Origin: Sediminibacterium magnilacihabitans
Lineage (GTDB): Bacteria; Bacteroidota; Bacteroidia; Chitinophagales; Chitinophagaceae
NCBI GenBank assembly: GCA_002973575.1
Contig: PVEQ01000003.1
Location: forward strand, 1-64,000
DNA length: 64,000 bases
Direction of reading: 5' to 3'
Shown here: in pieces, positions 34,545 to 44,500 of the stretch
Layout: each line of letters opens with the position of its first letter
Position numbering within the stretch: the stretch's first letter is position 1
Position numbers and translations under genes: made by a program
The notes under the pieces: generated by a model
The model's database searches: none
The model's input: the letters and a program-made list of their open reading frames with translations, nothing else
Told to the model about the DNA's origin: nothing

Positions 34545-35714
34545 ATGTTGCTCAAATACGCCATACTGCTGAAGGTTGAAATGCTGCACGACTATTACAA
34601 CGATCTGCGGTGTCCCGATCTGGATTTTGTACCTAGTCGCGATACGGCTGATGCCCTCAAAGGGCATGATATGCTGTACAAAAGCATTGGCAACAAATTG
34701 ATCCTGTTGATCAAAACAGATGATACCGGTAAACCTATTATTGTACCCAATTCCTCATTAAAACTTTGCTTTTATGTCAATATCAACAACGTTCGTTTTG
34801 CCAATTATACCAATATCAATTTTCATCCTTTCGATGCTACCCGTTTTTATTTCACCAACCTCAACCAAACGAAGGTGGGTACCAGTTTATGTTTAAATAC
34901 TGCTGTTGCGCAATACAACAGTGCCAACAATTACCCTGTTGGCGCTTTGGCAGGCGATGCCATGGGTAATCATTACGAAGCGATCAAATCGAGCAGCAGC
35001 AGCAACATCCATGACACATCCAACCCTGCTTACTGGCAGCCCAAAGGAACGGCGCAGTACGTGAACAATGGCGATGGTATATCGTTAGCAGGGGATACTT
35101 ATTTATTTCATGGTACAGCTAATACCGACTTTACCATCCATATCTATACACTCAACACGGCTACCAGTGCATACGATAATTTACTCACCACCAGTACGAT
35201 CCACTACCCAACTGCACAACCAACTGTCCCGGTTGACCTGAGCCTGCTGAAGAATGGCAAATACAGGATAGAAGTCAATGGCAGCAGCTCATTGGTTTAT
35301 CATGATAAAGAAGCGATACTGCAAAACTGTTTTGGCATGGTGGAACTGTTCAACAACCTGCCGGCTACCAATGATTTTTCCTGGTTCGATGCTACCGGGT
35401 TGCCCAAACAATCTACATACAGCATACGTTTCGCCAACCGTTCAGTCATCTGGAAATACATTGCGCGCTCCGGCGATGTAACAGCCATCAAAGACAACGC
35501 GTCTGTATACACGTTTAACAATGTGCCGGCGAGTACCGTATTTACTTCTTCAGTTCCCATTCCATTCAAAGAGCAGCCATTGAACAGTCTCTTTTTAGAA
35601 TCGGCCTCCCTGGGAAATATCTCCCCCATTCCCAATCCCCCTACAAACAGGTTAAGCACCATCATACAGGGAAGCGATCATTATTACTGTGCAGAAAAAC
35701 ACCTGAATTACTAA
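34545..35714 (+). CDS. Unrecognised eCIS-associated protein, 389 residues
   Basis: I do not recognise this protein as a named family. It lies between the cap gene and the sheath gene, both only 8 and 29 bp away, so it is almost certainly part of the particle or its assembly. It has no signal peptide. The N-terminal 125 residues look like a mixed beta domain (LLKYAILLKVEMLHDYYNDLRCPDLDFVPS). Around residues 127-170 the segment NYPVGALAGDAMGNHYEAI ... NPAYWQPKG resembles a CBM5/12-type carbohydrate-binding motif of the kind seen in tail fibres. The rest is beta-rich. It might be a cap adaptor or a surface-binding component. Confidence 0.6.
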   Translation: MLLKYAILLKVEMLHDYYNDLRCPDLDFVPSRDTADALKGHDMLYKSIGNKLILLIKTDDTGKPIIVPNSSLKLCFYVNINNVRFANYTNINFHPFDATRFYFTNLNQTKVGTSLCLNTAVAQYNSANNYPVGALAGDAMGNHYEAIKSSSSSNIHDTSNPAYWQPKGTAQYVNNGDGISLAGDTYLFHGTANTDFTIHIYTLNTATSAYDNLLTTSTIHYPTAQPTVPVDLSLLKNGKYRIEVNGSSSLVYHDKEAILQNCFGMVELFNNLPATNDFSWFDATGLPKQSTYSIRFANRSVIWKYIARSGDVTAIKDNASVYTFNNVPASTVFTSSVPIPFKEQPLNSLFLESASLGNISPIPNPPTNRLSTIIQGSDHYYCAEKHLNY

Positions 35715-35743
35715 TACCAATACTTCATAAAAACAATTAAAAC

Positions 35744-37207
35744 ATGGCAACATCTTACAAAACACCCGGTGTCTACATAGAAGAGATATCGAAGTTTCCG
35801 CCATCCGTAGCGGAAGTTGAAACGGCCATCCCGGTATTCATTGGTTACACTGAAAAAGCAGGATTGGCTAATGCGCCTTTGCCCACCATTACCATCAATC
35901 CCGGTGGCGGCGATGTGGCAGTGTCGGAGGCAAAACGCATTGAATCATTACTTGAATACATCACTTATTTCGGAACGGGCCCCACGGAACACCTCACCAT
36001 CAGTATTTCTGAAACGTTTACCGGCGGAGCGGCTGTTTATTCCAAGCTGGTAAGCAGGTCAATCACTGCTTCGGTAGTTACGCCAAGCATTCATACGATG
36101 TACTACCACATGCAATTGTATTTTACCAATGGTGGTGGCCCTTGCTATATCATCAGTGTAGGCAAAACAACAGAGGGCTCTGTAACCAAGAACAACTTGC
36201 TGGCGGGACTGGAGATGGCCAAACGGTATGATGAACCTACGCTGACCGTTTTCCCGCAAGCTGCCAAATTGAGCACTGCAGATGATGCTTACAATGTATA
36301 CAGCCAGGCATTGTTACAGGCTGCTACTTTGCAGGACCGCTTTGTGGTGATGGACTGTTATAATGATGATACAGATACACTGAGGAATGCTGCGAGTTTG
36401 ACTGATAACCTGAAATATGGAGCGGCTTACCACCCTTTCCTGAGATCGGCCGTTAGTTACAAATACAATCTTACCGATGAAAGTAGCTTAACCATAACAC
36501 TGCAACAGGACTTGAACAACGACGGAAATTTCACCGATGCAGGCGAGCCAGCAGTCACTAAAACTTACGCCAGCCTGAATGCAGAACAAAAAACATTGGT
36601 AAAAGTGGAGATAGATAAGCTGGGGGTTGTACTCCCGCCCTGTGCAGCCATGGTTGGCGTATACGCCAATGTAGACAACCTGCGCGGTGTTTGGAAAGCA
36701 CCTGCAAATGTAGGCTTGCAAATGGTGAACGGACTTACCAAGCTGGTCAATGCAGTAGACCAGGCAGCATTGAACGTAGATCCTGTTGCAGGCAAATCGA
36801 TCAATGTGATCAGGGCGTTCACCGGGAAAGGCATACTGGTATGGGGTGCACGTACCCTGGCCGGTAACGACAATGAATGGCGTTATATCAATGTAAGGCG
36901 ATTCTGCATCATGGTAGAGATCAGCAGCAAGCTGGCTTCCGGCACTTTTGTGTTCGAACCCAATGATGCCAATACCTGGGCCAAAGTACAGGGTATGCTG
37001 GAGAATTTCCTCACCCTGCAATGGAGGGCCGGTGCATTACAGGGCGCCAAACCATCCGATGCTTTTTATGTAGCGGTGGGACTGAACAGGACCATGACTG
37101 CGCAGGATATACTGGAAGGCCGTATGATCGTTGAAATAGGTATGGCTGTAGTAAGACCCGCAGAATTCATTATCCTCCGCTTCAGTCAAATGATGGCCAA
37201 AAGCTAA
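35744..37207 (+). CDS. eCIS contractile sheath protein
   Basis: This 487-residue protein is a phage-tail-sheath homologue (Pvc2-4/Afp2-4-like, related to T4 gp18). The start YKTPGVYIEEISKFPPSVAEVETAIPVFIGYT is the sheath signature. The C-terminal domain has IRAFTGKGILVWGARTLAGNDNEWRYINVRRFCIMVEISS, followed by FEPNDANTWAKVQGMLENFL, both standard for sheaths. Sheath subunits contract to drive the inner tube through the target membrane. It is the only sheath gene in the locus, whereas PVC and Afp carry three paralogues. The tube gene follows 31 bp downstream. Confidence 0.95.
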   Translation: MATSYKTPGVYIEEISKFPPSVAEVETAIPVFIGYTEKAGLANAPLPTITINPGGGDVAVSEAKRIESLLEYITYFGTGPTEHLTISISETFTGGAAVYSKLVSRSITASVVTPSIHTMYYHMQLYFTNGGGPCYIISVGKTTEGSVTKNNLLAGLEMAKRYDEPTLTVFPQAAKLSTADDAYNVYSQALLQAATLQDRFVVMDCYNDDTDTLRNAASLTDNLKYGAAYHPFLRSAVSYKYNLTDESSLTITLQQDLNNDGNFTDAGEPAVTKTYASLNAEQKTLVKVEIDKLGVVLPPCAAMVGVYANVDNLRGVWKAPANVGLQMVNGLTKLVNAVDQAALNVDPVAGKSINVIRAFTGKGILVWGARTLAGNDNEWRYINVRRFCIMVEISSKLASGTFVFEPNDANTWAKVQGMLENFLTLQWRAGALQGAKPSDAFYVAVGLNRTMTAQDILEGRMIVEIGMAVVRPAEFIILRFSQMMAKS

Positions 37208-37238
37208 CCCTCATCCATAAAATTTAAAAATCAAAACA

Positions 37239-37676
37239 ATGGCAACAGCAAACACATACCCTATACCAAAATTCCATTTCCGTGTAGAATGGGGTGGCTC
37301 ACGCATCGGCTTTTCGGAAGCTACGGGACTCGATAAGCAGATCGAAGCCATCGAATACCGGGAAGGTTCCAGTCCTACTTATTCCAAGATCAAAATGCCC
37401 GGCCTGCACAAGTTCAGCAACATCACGCTGAAACGCGGCACGTTCGAGGGTGATAAAGAATATTACAAATGGATCAATACGGTCAACCTCAATAAAGTAG
37501 AGCGCCGCGATGTAACCATCAGCCTGCTCAACGAGAACCACGACCCTGTTATTACCTGGAAAGTGATCAACGCCTTTCCGGTAAAAATACAGGCAAGCGA
37601 TCTCAAAGCCGATGGTAATGAAGTGGCCATTGAAACCCTGGAACTCGCTCATGAAGGGTTGGATGTGCTGATGTAA
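37239..37676 (+). CDS. eCIS inner tube protein (Pvc1/gp19-like)
   Basis: This 145-residue protein belongs to the T4 gp19 / Hcp-like tube family. It starts YPIPKFHFRVEWGGSRIGFSEATGLDKQIE, the standard tube signature, and continues with KMPGLHKFSNITLKRGTFEGDKEYYKWINTV and ITWKVINAFPVKIQASDLKADGNEVAIETLELAHEGL. These subunits form the hexameric-ring tube through which cargo is carried. It lies between the sheath gene and the second tube protein. Confidence 0.95.
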   Translation: MATANTYPIPKFHFRVEWGGSRIGFSEATGLDKQIEAIEYREGSSPTYSKIKMPGLHKFSNITLKRGTFEGDKEYYKWINTVNLNKVERRDVTISLLNENHDPVITWKVINAFPVKIQASDLKADGNEVAIETLELAHEGLDVLM

Positions 37677-37713
37677 AACAGCGATCATTGTTTAACAGGT
37701 AAAAGAACAAGCC

Positions 37714-38166
37714 ATGGCTGATACATCGGCAGGCGGATATTATCCGCCGGTGGGGTTCCATTTCAAGGTTGAGTTCATTGGCGTTGGTAACGACAACGAC
37801 ACCCGGTTCCAGTCGGTCAGCGGACTCACCGTTGAATACGACACCGAATCATTCAAAGAAGGTGGCGAGAACCGCTATGAACATAAGTTGCCGGTGCGTA
37901 CCAAGTACCCCGACCTGTCATTGAAAAGAGGCATGCTCACCGATTCGGATGTGATCAATTGGTGCATCAAAGCCTTTCGCGACAGGCAGTTCGATCCTGT
38001 ACAGATCAGCATCATGCTGCTCAATGAACAACACCAGCCACTTAAAACATGGAATATATTCAATGCATGGCCCAAGAAATGGTCGGTATCGGATTTTAAT
38101 GCACAGGAAAACACCGTGGTAGTGGAAACACTGGATCTCTGTTATAGTTATTTCACCGTTCAATAG
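37714..38166 (+). CDS. eCIS second tube protein / tube initiator (Pvc5/Afp5-like)
   Basis: The 150-residue protein is a divergent gp19-type tube paralogue: YYPPVGFHFKVEFIGVGND, FQSVSGLTVEYDTESFKEGGENRYEHKLPVRTKYPDLSLKRGM, and TWNIFNAWPKKWSVSDFNAQENTVVVETLDLCY. In PVC and Afp the equivalent subunits form the first rings above the spike hub and connect the tube to the baseplate. It lies 37 bp after the main tube gene and 8 bp before the DUF5908 gene. Confidence 0.9.
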   Translation: MADTSAGGYYPPVGFHFKVEFIGVGNDNDTRFQSVSGLTVEYDTESFKEGGENRYEHKLPVRTKYPDLSLKRGMLTDSDVINWCIKAFRDRQFDPVQISIMLLNEQHQPLKTWNIFNAWPKKWSVSDFNAQENTVVVETLDLCYSYFTVQ

Positions 38167-38174
38167 TACAGCGC

Positions 38175-38357
38175 ATGCCCATTGAAATAAGAGAACTGAT
38201 TATCAAAGCAACGGTCAACAACCCGAATCCACAGGCAGAGGAAACGGTTCAACCACCGGCTGCACAAGGTGGCGGGGCAAAAACAGACCTGGACGGTATC
38301 GTGTCGCAATGTGTGGAACAAGTGCTCGACATCATACAGAACAAGAAAGAAAGATAA
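38175..38357 (+). CDS. Small eCIS protein, DUF5908 (Pvc6-like)
   Basis: The 60-residue protein starts MPIEIRELIIKATVN, the conserved start of DUF5908, which is found in nearly all Bacteroidota eCIS loci. It sits between the tube and LysM proteins, at the place of pvc6. The middle is proline- and glycine-rich and the end is a short amphipathic helix (LDGIVSQCVEQVLDIIQNKK). Its exact role in assembly is unknown. The gene ends 4 bp before the next start. Confidence 0.85.
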   Translation: MPIEIRELIIKATVNNPNPQAEETVQPPAAQGGGAKTDLDGIVSQCVEQVLDIIQNKKER

Positions 38358-38361
38358 CAAC

Positions 38362-39045
38362 ATGCTCGAAAAAGTTCAGATCATAGCGTACAATAACCAG
38401 GATTATGCAGATAGTCACAAAGTGAATGATCCGGGCAATCCTTTTAAAGCCATGATCAATCCGGAGAATTATTCGCTGGATTATAAAGTGGAGTTTACGG
38501 AAGGACAAGGACATGGTACGAGTACAGCACACCAGCGTTTCAATTTCAAGAAGCCGGAAGAAATGTCTTTCGAATTCCTGTTCGATTGCACCGGTATCAT
38601 CGATAATAATCCAAAAGAGAGTATACACGATGATGTGGAAGCATTCAAAAAACTCCTGCTGGAATACGACAGCGATTCGCATGAGCCCAGGTTCTTCAAA
38701 GTGATATGGGGTACTTTTATATTCAAAGGACGTTGTACGGCATTGACCATCAATTTCAAATTATTCAATTCTAATGGATCACCCATTCGCGCCGTATGCA
38801 AGACCACATTCAAAGGCAGTATCGATGAGCAGTTGCGCGTGGCAACAGAAAATGCACACTCTCCCGATATCACACATTACCGCGTGGTAAAAAGCGGCGA
38901 GACTCTGCCATGGCTGTGTTACCTGGTTTACGGCGATTCAAAATATTATATGCAGGTAGCCAGGGTGAACAACCTGGTCGATTTCAGGAACCTGCAACAA
39001 GGCCAACAATTATTCTTCCCCCCTATTGATAAAAACAGCGTTTAA
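38362..39045 (+). CDS. eCIS LysM-domain hub/tube-connector protein (Pvc7/Afp7-like)
   Basis: This 227-residue protein has an N-terminal gp53-like baseplate domain (MLEKVQIIAYNNQDY, KAMINPENYSLDYKVEF, FLFDCTG) and a C-terminal LysM-like domain (HYRVVKSGETLPWLCYLVYGDSKYYMQVARVNNL). This is the arrangement of Pvc7/Afp7 and T4 gp53, which join the spike hub to the baseplate wedges. I chose the ATG at 38362; an earlier start at 38269 overlaps the DUF5908 gene in another frame. The stop overlaps the start of the spike gene by one base. Confidence 0.92.
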   Translation: MLEKVQIIAYNNQDYADSHKVNDPGNPFKAMINPENYSLDYKVEFTEGQGHGTSTAHQRFNFKKPEEMSFEFLFDCTGIIDNNPKESIHDDVEAFKKLLLEYDSDSHEPRFFKVIWGTFIFKGRCTALTINFKLFNSNGSPIRAVCKTTFKGSIDEQLRVATENAHSPDITHYRVVKSGETLPWLCYLVYGDSKYYMQVARVNNLVDFRNLQQGQQLFFPPIDKNSV

Positions 39046-40793
39046 TGCCCAACGAAAGGACCATACCATCTGAAGCATCCAAAAGCGTATGCACATTTAC
39101 CATCCTCTCGGGCGGCAATGCGGTGTCCAGGACTTACCAGGTAATGGCCATCGCAGTTAATAAAGAGATCAACCGCATACCCGTTGCTACCATCATACTG
39201 GTAGACGGAGAACCTTCGAAAGAAACCTTCGCCATCAGTAACACGCCCGATTTTGAACCGGGCAAAGAGATCGAGATCAAGGCCGGTTACCGGAGTGATG
39301 AGAAAACGATTTTCAAAGGCATCGTTATCAAACATGGCATCAAAGTGCGGAAGACGAGTTCGGTATTGGTGATAGAATGCAAAGACAAAGCTGTTAAGAT
39401 GACTGTGACCAGTAAGAGTAAATATTTCAAGGACAGCAAAGACAGTGATGTGATGGAACAACTGATCGGCGCACATCAACTGGATAAAGACGTAAGCGCT
39501 ACCAACCTGCAACATAAAGAACTGGTACAATACAATACAACCGATTGGGACTTCATCATGTGCCGCGCAGATGCCAATGGTCTTTTATGCATGCCGAATG
39601 ATGGCAAGATCACCATTGCCAAACCCAATTTCTCCGGTGATGCCGTACTTACTGTGCAATACGGCGCTACCGTGCACGACCTGGATGCAGAGATCGACGC
39701 CCGCTTCCAGTTAAAAGGTGTGAAAGCAACGGCCTGGGATCCATCGCAACAAAGCCTGGTAGATGGTATAGAAGCCGCAGATGCTGGTGTGCCCCAAGCA
39801 GGTAATATCAGCGCCAACACACTTGCAGGTGTTATTGGCGACGATGATTATGTGTTGAAACACAGCGGCAAACTGGTTGACCAGGAGCTGCAACAATGGG
39901 CCAATGCCAAACTATTGAAACACCGCCTGGCTAAAATAAGAGGCAGGGTAAGCACCGATGGTACGGCTGCTGTGCTGCCCGGAAAGATCATCCAGGTCAA
40001 TGGCGCAGGCGACCGGTTCAACGGAAAATTATTTGTTACCGGTGTGCGGCATGAAATACAAAAAGGGAACTGGCTCACCACTTTTCAATTTGGTGTAGAG
40101 CCCGAATGGTTTGCACAAACCTACGATGTGCAACAGCCGATGGCAGGCGCGCTATTGCCTGCCGTACAGGGATTGCAGTTGGGTGTGGTAACCAAACTCG
40201 AAAGCGATCCCGACGGAGAAGACCGGATCATGGTACGCTTGCCATTGATCGATACCGGTGACGATGGAATATGGAGCCGCGTGTGCTCTTTGGATGCAGG
40301 CGATAAGCGGGGTATGTTTTTCCGCCCCGAAATTGGCGATGAAGTGATCGTGGGATTCATCAACAACGATCCGCGCCACTCAGTGATACTGGGTATGTGC
40401 AACAGCAGTAAAAAGCCCGCTCCCCTCCAGGCAAGTGACCAAAATAATGAGAAGGGATATGTATCACGCAGCGCCATGAAAATGATCTTCAACGACGACA
40501 AAAAAACAATCAGCATAGAAACACCCGGCGGAAACAAAGTATTGATATCGGAAGAAAACAAGACCATCAAAATGGAAGACCAGAACGGCAATAAGTTCAC
40601 CATGGATGAAAACGGCATCAAGCTGGAAAGCATCAAAGACCTGACTTTAAAAGCGGCCAACGAATTCCAGGCGCAGGGCCTGAATACGACGGTTAAAAGC
40701 GATGCGCAATTGAAAGTGCAGGGCGGTTCCGGTGCAGAAGTTTCATCGGGCGGCAATACAGCCGTAAAAGGATCCATTGTTCAAATCAACTAA
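39045..40793 (+). CDS. eCIS spike protein, VgrG/gp27-gp5 fusion (Pvc8/Afp8-like)
   Basis: This 582-residue protein is the central trimeric spike. Residues 1-360 form the gp27-like hub, which includes a phage-GPD-type segment with QGLNTTVKSDAQ-like strands only at the end. Residues 370-470 are the gp5 OB-fold (VVTKLESDPDGEDRIMVRLPL, PEIGDEVIVGFINNDPRHSVILGMC). The C-terminus is a triple beta-helix with the repeats SIETPGGNKVLISEENKTIKMEDQNGNKFTMDENG. Such spikes puncture the target membrane. The PAAR tip gene follows directly. Confidence 0.95.
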   Translation: MPNERTIPSEASKSVCTFTILSGGNAVSRTYQVMAIAVNKEINRIPVATIILVDGEPSKETFAISNTPDFEPGKEIEIKAGYRSDEKTIFKGIVIKHGIKVRKTSSVLVIECKDKAVKMTVTSKSKYFKDSKDSDVMEQLIGAHQLDKDVSATNLQHKELVQYNTTDWDFIMCRADANGLLCMPNDGKITIAKPNFSGDAVLTVQYGATVHDLDAEIDARFQLKGVKATAWDPSQQSLVDGIEAADAGVPQAGNISANTLAGVIGDDDYVLKHSGKLVDQELQQWANAKLLKHRLAKIRGRVSTDGTAAVLPGKIIQVNGAGDRFNGKLFVTGVRHEIQKGNWLTTFQFGVEPEWFAQTYDVQQPMAGALLPAVQGLQLGVVTKLESDPDGEDRIMVRLPLIDTGDDGIWSRVCSLDAGDKRGMFFRPEIGDEVIVGFINNDPRHSVILGMCNSSKKPAPLQASDQNNEKGYVSRSAMKMIFNDDKKTISIETPGGNKVLISEENKTIKMEDQNGNKFTMDENGIKLESIKDLTLKAANEFQAQGLNTTVKSDAQLKVQGGSGAEVSSGGNTAVKGSIVQIN

Positions 40794-40804
40794 AACGAAT
40801 GATT

Positions 40805-41095
40805 ATGCCAGCAGCAGCAAAGATTGGAGATATGCATACCTGTCCTATGATGAACGGACCGGTGCCGCATGTAGGCGGACCTGTAACAGGCCCCGGTTGT
40901 GCCACAGTGCTCATCGGTGGCATGCCGGCTGCACGTGTGGGCGACATGCTCACTTGTGTGGGACCACCTGATACGATTGTACAAGGTTCGGCTACGGTAA
41001 TGATCGGCGGAGCGCCGGCAGCAAGACAGGGAGATACCACAGCACACGGAGGCGTTATTGTAATGGGTACACCTACTGTGATCATTGGAGGATAA
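40805..41095 (+). CDS. PAAR spike-tip protein (Pvc10-like)
   Basis: The 96-residue protein begins MPAAAKIGDMHTCPM, the classic PAAR start, and contains three repeats of the PAAR fold (VGDMLTCVGPPDTIVQGSATVMIGGAPAARQGDTTAHGG). PAAR proteins form the sharp cone at the spike tip and bind one metal ion with His and Cys residues (visible: HTC, TCVG, AHGG). I prefer the ATG at 40805 to the ATG at 40799, which adds only Met-Ile. The gp25 gene starts 9 bp later. Confidence 0.94.
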   Translation: MPAAAKIGDMHTCPMMNGPVPHVGGPVTGPGCATVLIGGMPAARVGDMLTCVGPPDTIVQGSATVMIGGAPAARQGDTTAHGGVIVMGTPTVIIGG

Positions 41096-41104
41096 AACAA
41101 CATT

Positions 41105-41557
41105 ATGGCAACAATTACAGCAATCAACGACGATTTCCTGGGCAAAGGATGGAGCTTCCCTCCCAACTTCAACGTAGGCAATGCAGGCGTGGACATGACG
41201 GAAAAAATGGAAGACATCCACAAAAGCCTGGAGATATTACTCACTACCACGATCGGTGAACGCGTGATGGAACCCAAATACGGCTGCAACATGGTGGACC
41301 TGTTGTTCGAACCGCTGAACACTACAACGGTTACCATCATGAAAGACCGGATACAAACGGCCATACTGTATTTCGAACCGAGGATCGATGCCAAAAACAT
41401 TGAACTCGATATGGATGATAAAATAGAAGGTGTGGTGCTGATCAAAATTGAGTATGTGGTGCGCGCTACAAACTCAAGGTTCAATTTTGTTTACCCCTAT
41501 TATAAAGACGAAGGAACTGAATTACAAATGGTGACTACCAACACACAGATAGCCTGA
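41105..41557 (+). CDS. eCIS baseplate wedge protein, GPW/gp25 family (Pvc9/Afp9-like)
   Basis: This 150-residue protein is the T4 gp25-type wedge subunit. Conserved segments are FLGKGWSFPPNF, VDMTEKMEDIHKSLEILLTTTIGERVMEPKYGCNMVDLLFEP and VVLIKIEYVVRATNSRFNFVYPYY. The EPKYG-like turn is the conserved site that starts sheath polymerisation. It lies between the PAAR gene and the first large baseplate gene, with 9- and 6-bp gaps. Confidence 0.94.
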   Translation: MATITAINDDFLGKGWSFPPNFNVGNAGVDMTEKMEDIHKSLEILLTTTIGERVMEPKYGCNMVDLLFEPLNTTTVTIMKDRIQTAILYFEPRIDAKNIELDMDDKIEGVVLIKIEYVVRATNSRFNFVYPYYKDEGTELQMVTTNTQIA

Positions 41558-41563
41558 TAAATT

Positions 41564-44500
41564 ATGAGTTGCGACAATAAAAATCCTTTACAGCGAAATG
41601 GCACCGGCCAGCAGCAACGCATGCCCGAAGCCCTGAAAGACGGCTATGTGCTGGTGGAAGAACGCGACTATAAAGAATGGATCGTATTTGCCAGCCAGTT
41701 CGCGCAATGGATCAAGTATTTCGATAACACCAACCAGTCCAATGGCAACTGGCAATCCTTTTTCACCTCAGATATATCGGCCGTGCTGGGTAGCACCGCC
41801 ATACAGGACATAGACGAATACAGGCGTAGTTTCAAAGAAAAATTTGATGTGCTCAGGGCCGATAAGAACAAACTGAAGGCCGATCTGCTGAAAGAAACTT
41901 TCAACGGGTTATTCGGTGGCATACTTACTTTATGTGTGGCGATAGATGCAGCGGCTGCAAAATTACCCGATGGCAATCCATTGAAGGAAACCATTCAAAA
42001 CCTGGTACGTTCCAGGCTGCAAAATGAATTCACCCAACTGCTGGCAGTGTACAAAGGTGCAGCGATAGCCAGTCTTGTAAAAGAAACAACTTATCCCGGC
42101 TGGTTCATTTTGAATAAACAGGTAAAAAGCCCTTCTCATATTCTCACAAATGACCAGCTATCAGCCGCATGGCTGAATGGCGCTGCCACACTCAATGATT
42201 ATTACCAGGCTGCCGGTCTGGCTGCGAATACAGAAATATTCGGAACAGGTACGGAACCCTGGCAGAAGATACACCACGCGGTGAATCATAATTTATTCAC
42301 CGGCATTTTCGACCAGTTCCTCAAAGCCTATACTCGTATCATCAGCGATGCAGAGCATTTGTTGTTACAAACCCTCAGTAACTGGAGCAGTCATGCACCA
42401 CATTATACTTTGTTCCTGACTTTTCTGAAGCTGTTCAAATACGCCAAAGCAGGCATCAATACACTTACCCAACGTCATCTCGACTTTTATTATAAGGAAG
42501 TATTGTCGCTCGTGCCCAGGGCCGAAATACCCGATCATGTACACCTGGTAATGGAACTGGCCAAACAGACAAATGAATACATGCTTGCCAAAGGCAGTTT
42601 GTTCAAAGCAGGTAAAGACAGTTTGGGAAAAGAATTGTTTTACGCACTCGATAAAGACACGGTATTCAATAAAGCTTCCATCGCAGCATTGATGAATGTG
42701 TACAAAGGCGATGCAGATGATAAGACAGGTAAGATCAACAACAAAGGAAGACTCTTTGCGGCAGCCATAGCCAATTCACAGGATGGAAAAGGTGCAGAGC
42801 TGAAATCGCTCAATAAAGAATGGCATCCGTTTTTCATCAAGACCTACGCAGATGGCAAACTGAAATCCATCGATACGCCCCGGGCACAGGTGGGATTTGC
42901 AGTTGCTTCGCACTACCTCTACCTTACGGAAGGGGAACGGGCAATTGACCTCACCATGCAGTTTGCCGACGGCACTTACGAGGATATATCCGAAACCGGT
43001 GCCTTTGAATGTTACGCTACTACTGACAAAGGGTGGTACCGGATCAAAACCTATGAAATATTTTGTAACACCAACAGTTCGGGTAAAGCCTATTATACCG
43101 TTCATATTATGTTGAACGGCAATGAACCGCCCATCACTAATTATGTGGCAGCTGTTCACGGCGGCTCATTCAATTGTAACCTGCCGGTAGTGAAAGTTTA
43201 TCTCAACCAGGGCGATGACATGTTTTATTATTACGATTCGCTGAGTGGATTGAAAATAGAAGATATCAAAGTGTCCGTATCCGTTGGCAATAGCAGTACG
43301 TATAGTCAAAGCGGATTGAAACAATTATCGGTAGCCAATGATGCCGGACTGGTAGATACTTCCAAACCTTTTCAACCTTTTGGCGCTTTGCCAAAAGCAG
43401 GCTCTTCAATATTCATTGGTAATAAAGAATTATTCTGTAAAAAGAATGCAGCCGTTGTATTGAATATTGAATGGAAAAATCTTCCGGCCAATGGCACACA
43501 GATCATTTTTCCCGCCGGCACGGCGCCAGGTGCAGCATTCAGACACCTGGCGAAAGGTGTCTGGACCAAAGACCTGGATACTTCCATTTTCAATGGCAGC
43601 ACGGCAAAAGTAGCAGTTACCAATGCAAGTGGCAAAGCCATTCCATTGGCAGATGAAACCATTGTGGATTATGCAGATACTTATCAACCTTATAACGGCA
43701 GCAGTAATAAAGGTTTCTTAAGATTGAGCCTGAACAATGATTTGGGCAACGACGCTTACCAAAATCAGAGGATCGTTTACCTGGTTAAATTGGCCAAAAA
43801 TCCTACCATCACCGATCAACCACCCGTTGCACCGTACACCCCCATGATCAGCTCACTCTATGCAAGCTATACCGCTTCTACCAACAGCCAATTGAACAAA
43901 CAAGATCAAGCGGTTTACAATGAAAGAACAGCACGCTATTTCCATCTTTACCCTTTTGGAGAAAGCGAGCAACACGCCTACCTGAACAAAAATGCAACGC
44001 TTGATTTTCTTCCGCAATTCACACATGCAGAAGAAACCAAAGATCATATAGCAGATAACGGTTCTTTTTTCATTGGGTTAAAAGACCTGAAGCCACAGCA
44101 AAGCGTTAATGTGTTGTTTCAGGTAATGGAAGGCACCAGCGATCCTACCCTCTCTGTTACGGGTACATTGATTCATTGGAGTTATTTGCGCAATAACCAG
44201 TGGAAACCATTTGATGAACAGTCAGTTGTTGATCAAACCAGGAGCCTCCGGCAGTCGGGCATTATTTCCTTTCAGATACCGGAAGACGCCACACTGCAAC
44301 ACACCATGATGCCAACCGGATTAATTTGGCTGAAAGCATCGGTTTCACCGCCCAATAAACCGGCTGCTGTATGCAAGCTCTTACATGTTGCTGCGCAAGC
44401 AGCTGCGGTCAGCTTTACAGACCAGCACAACGCGCCTGATTTCCTGAACAATGCGTTGCCGGCCAATACCATTTCAAAATTGAAAGACCCGGTATCTGAT

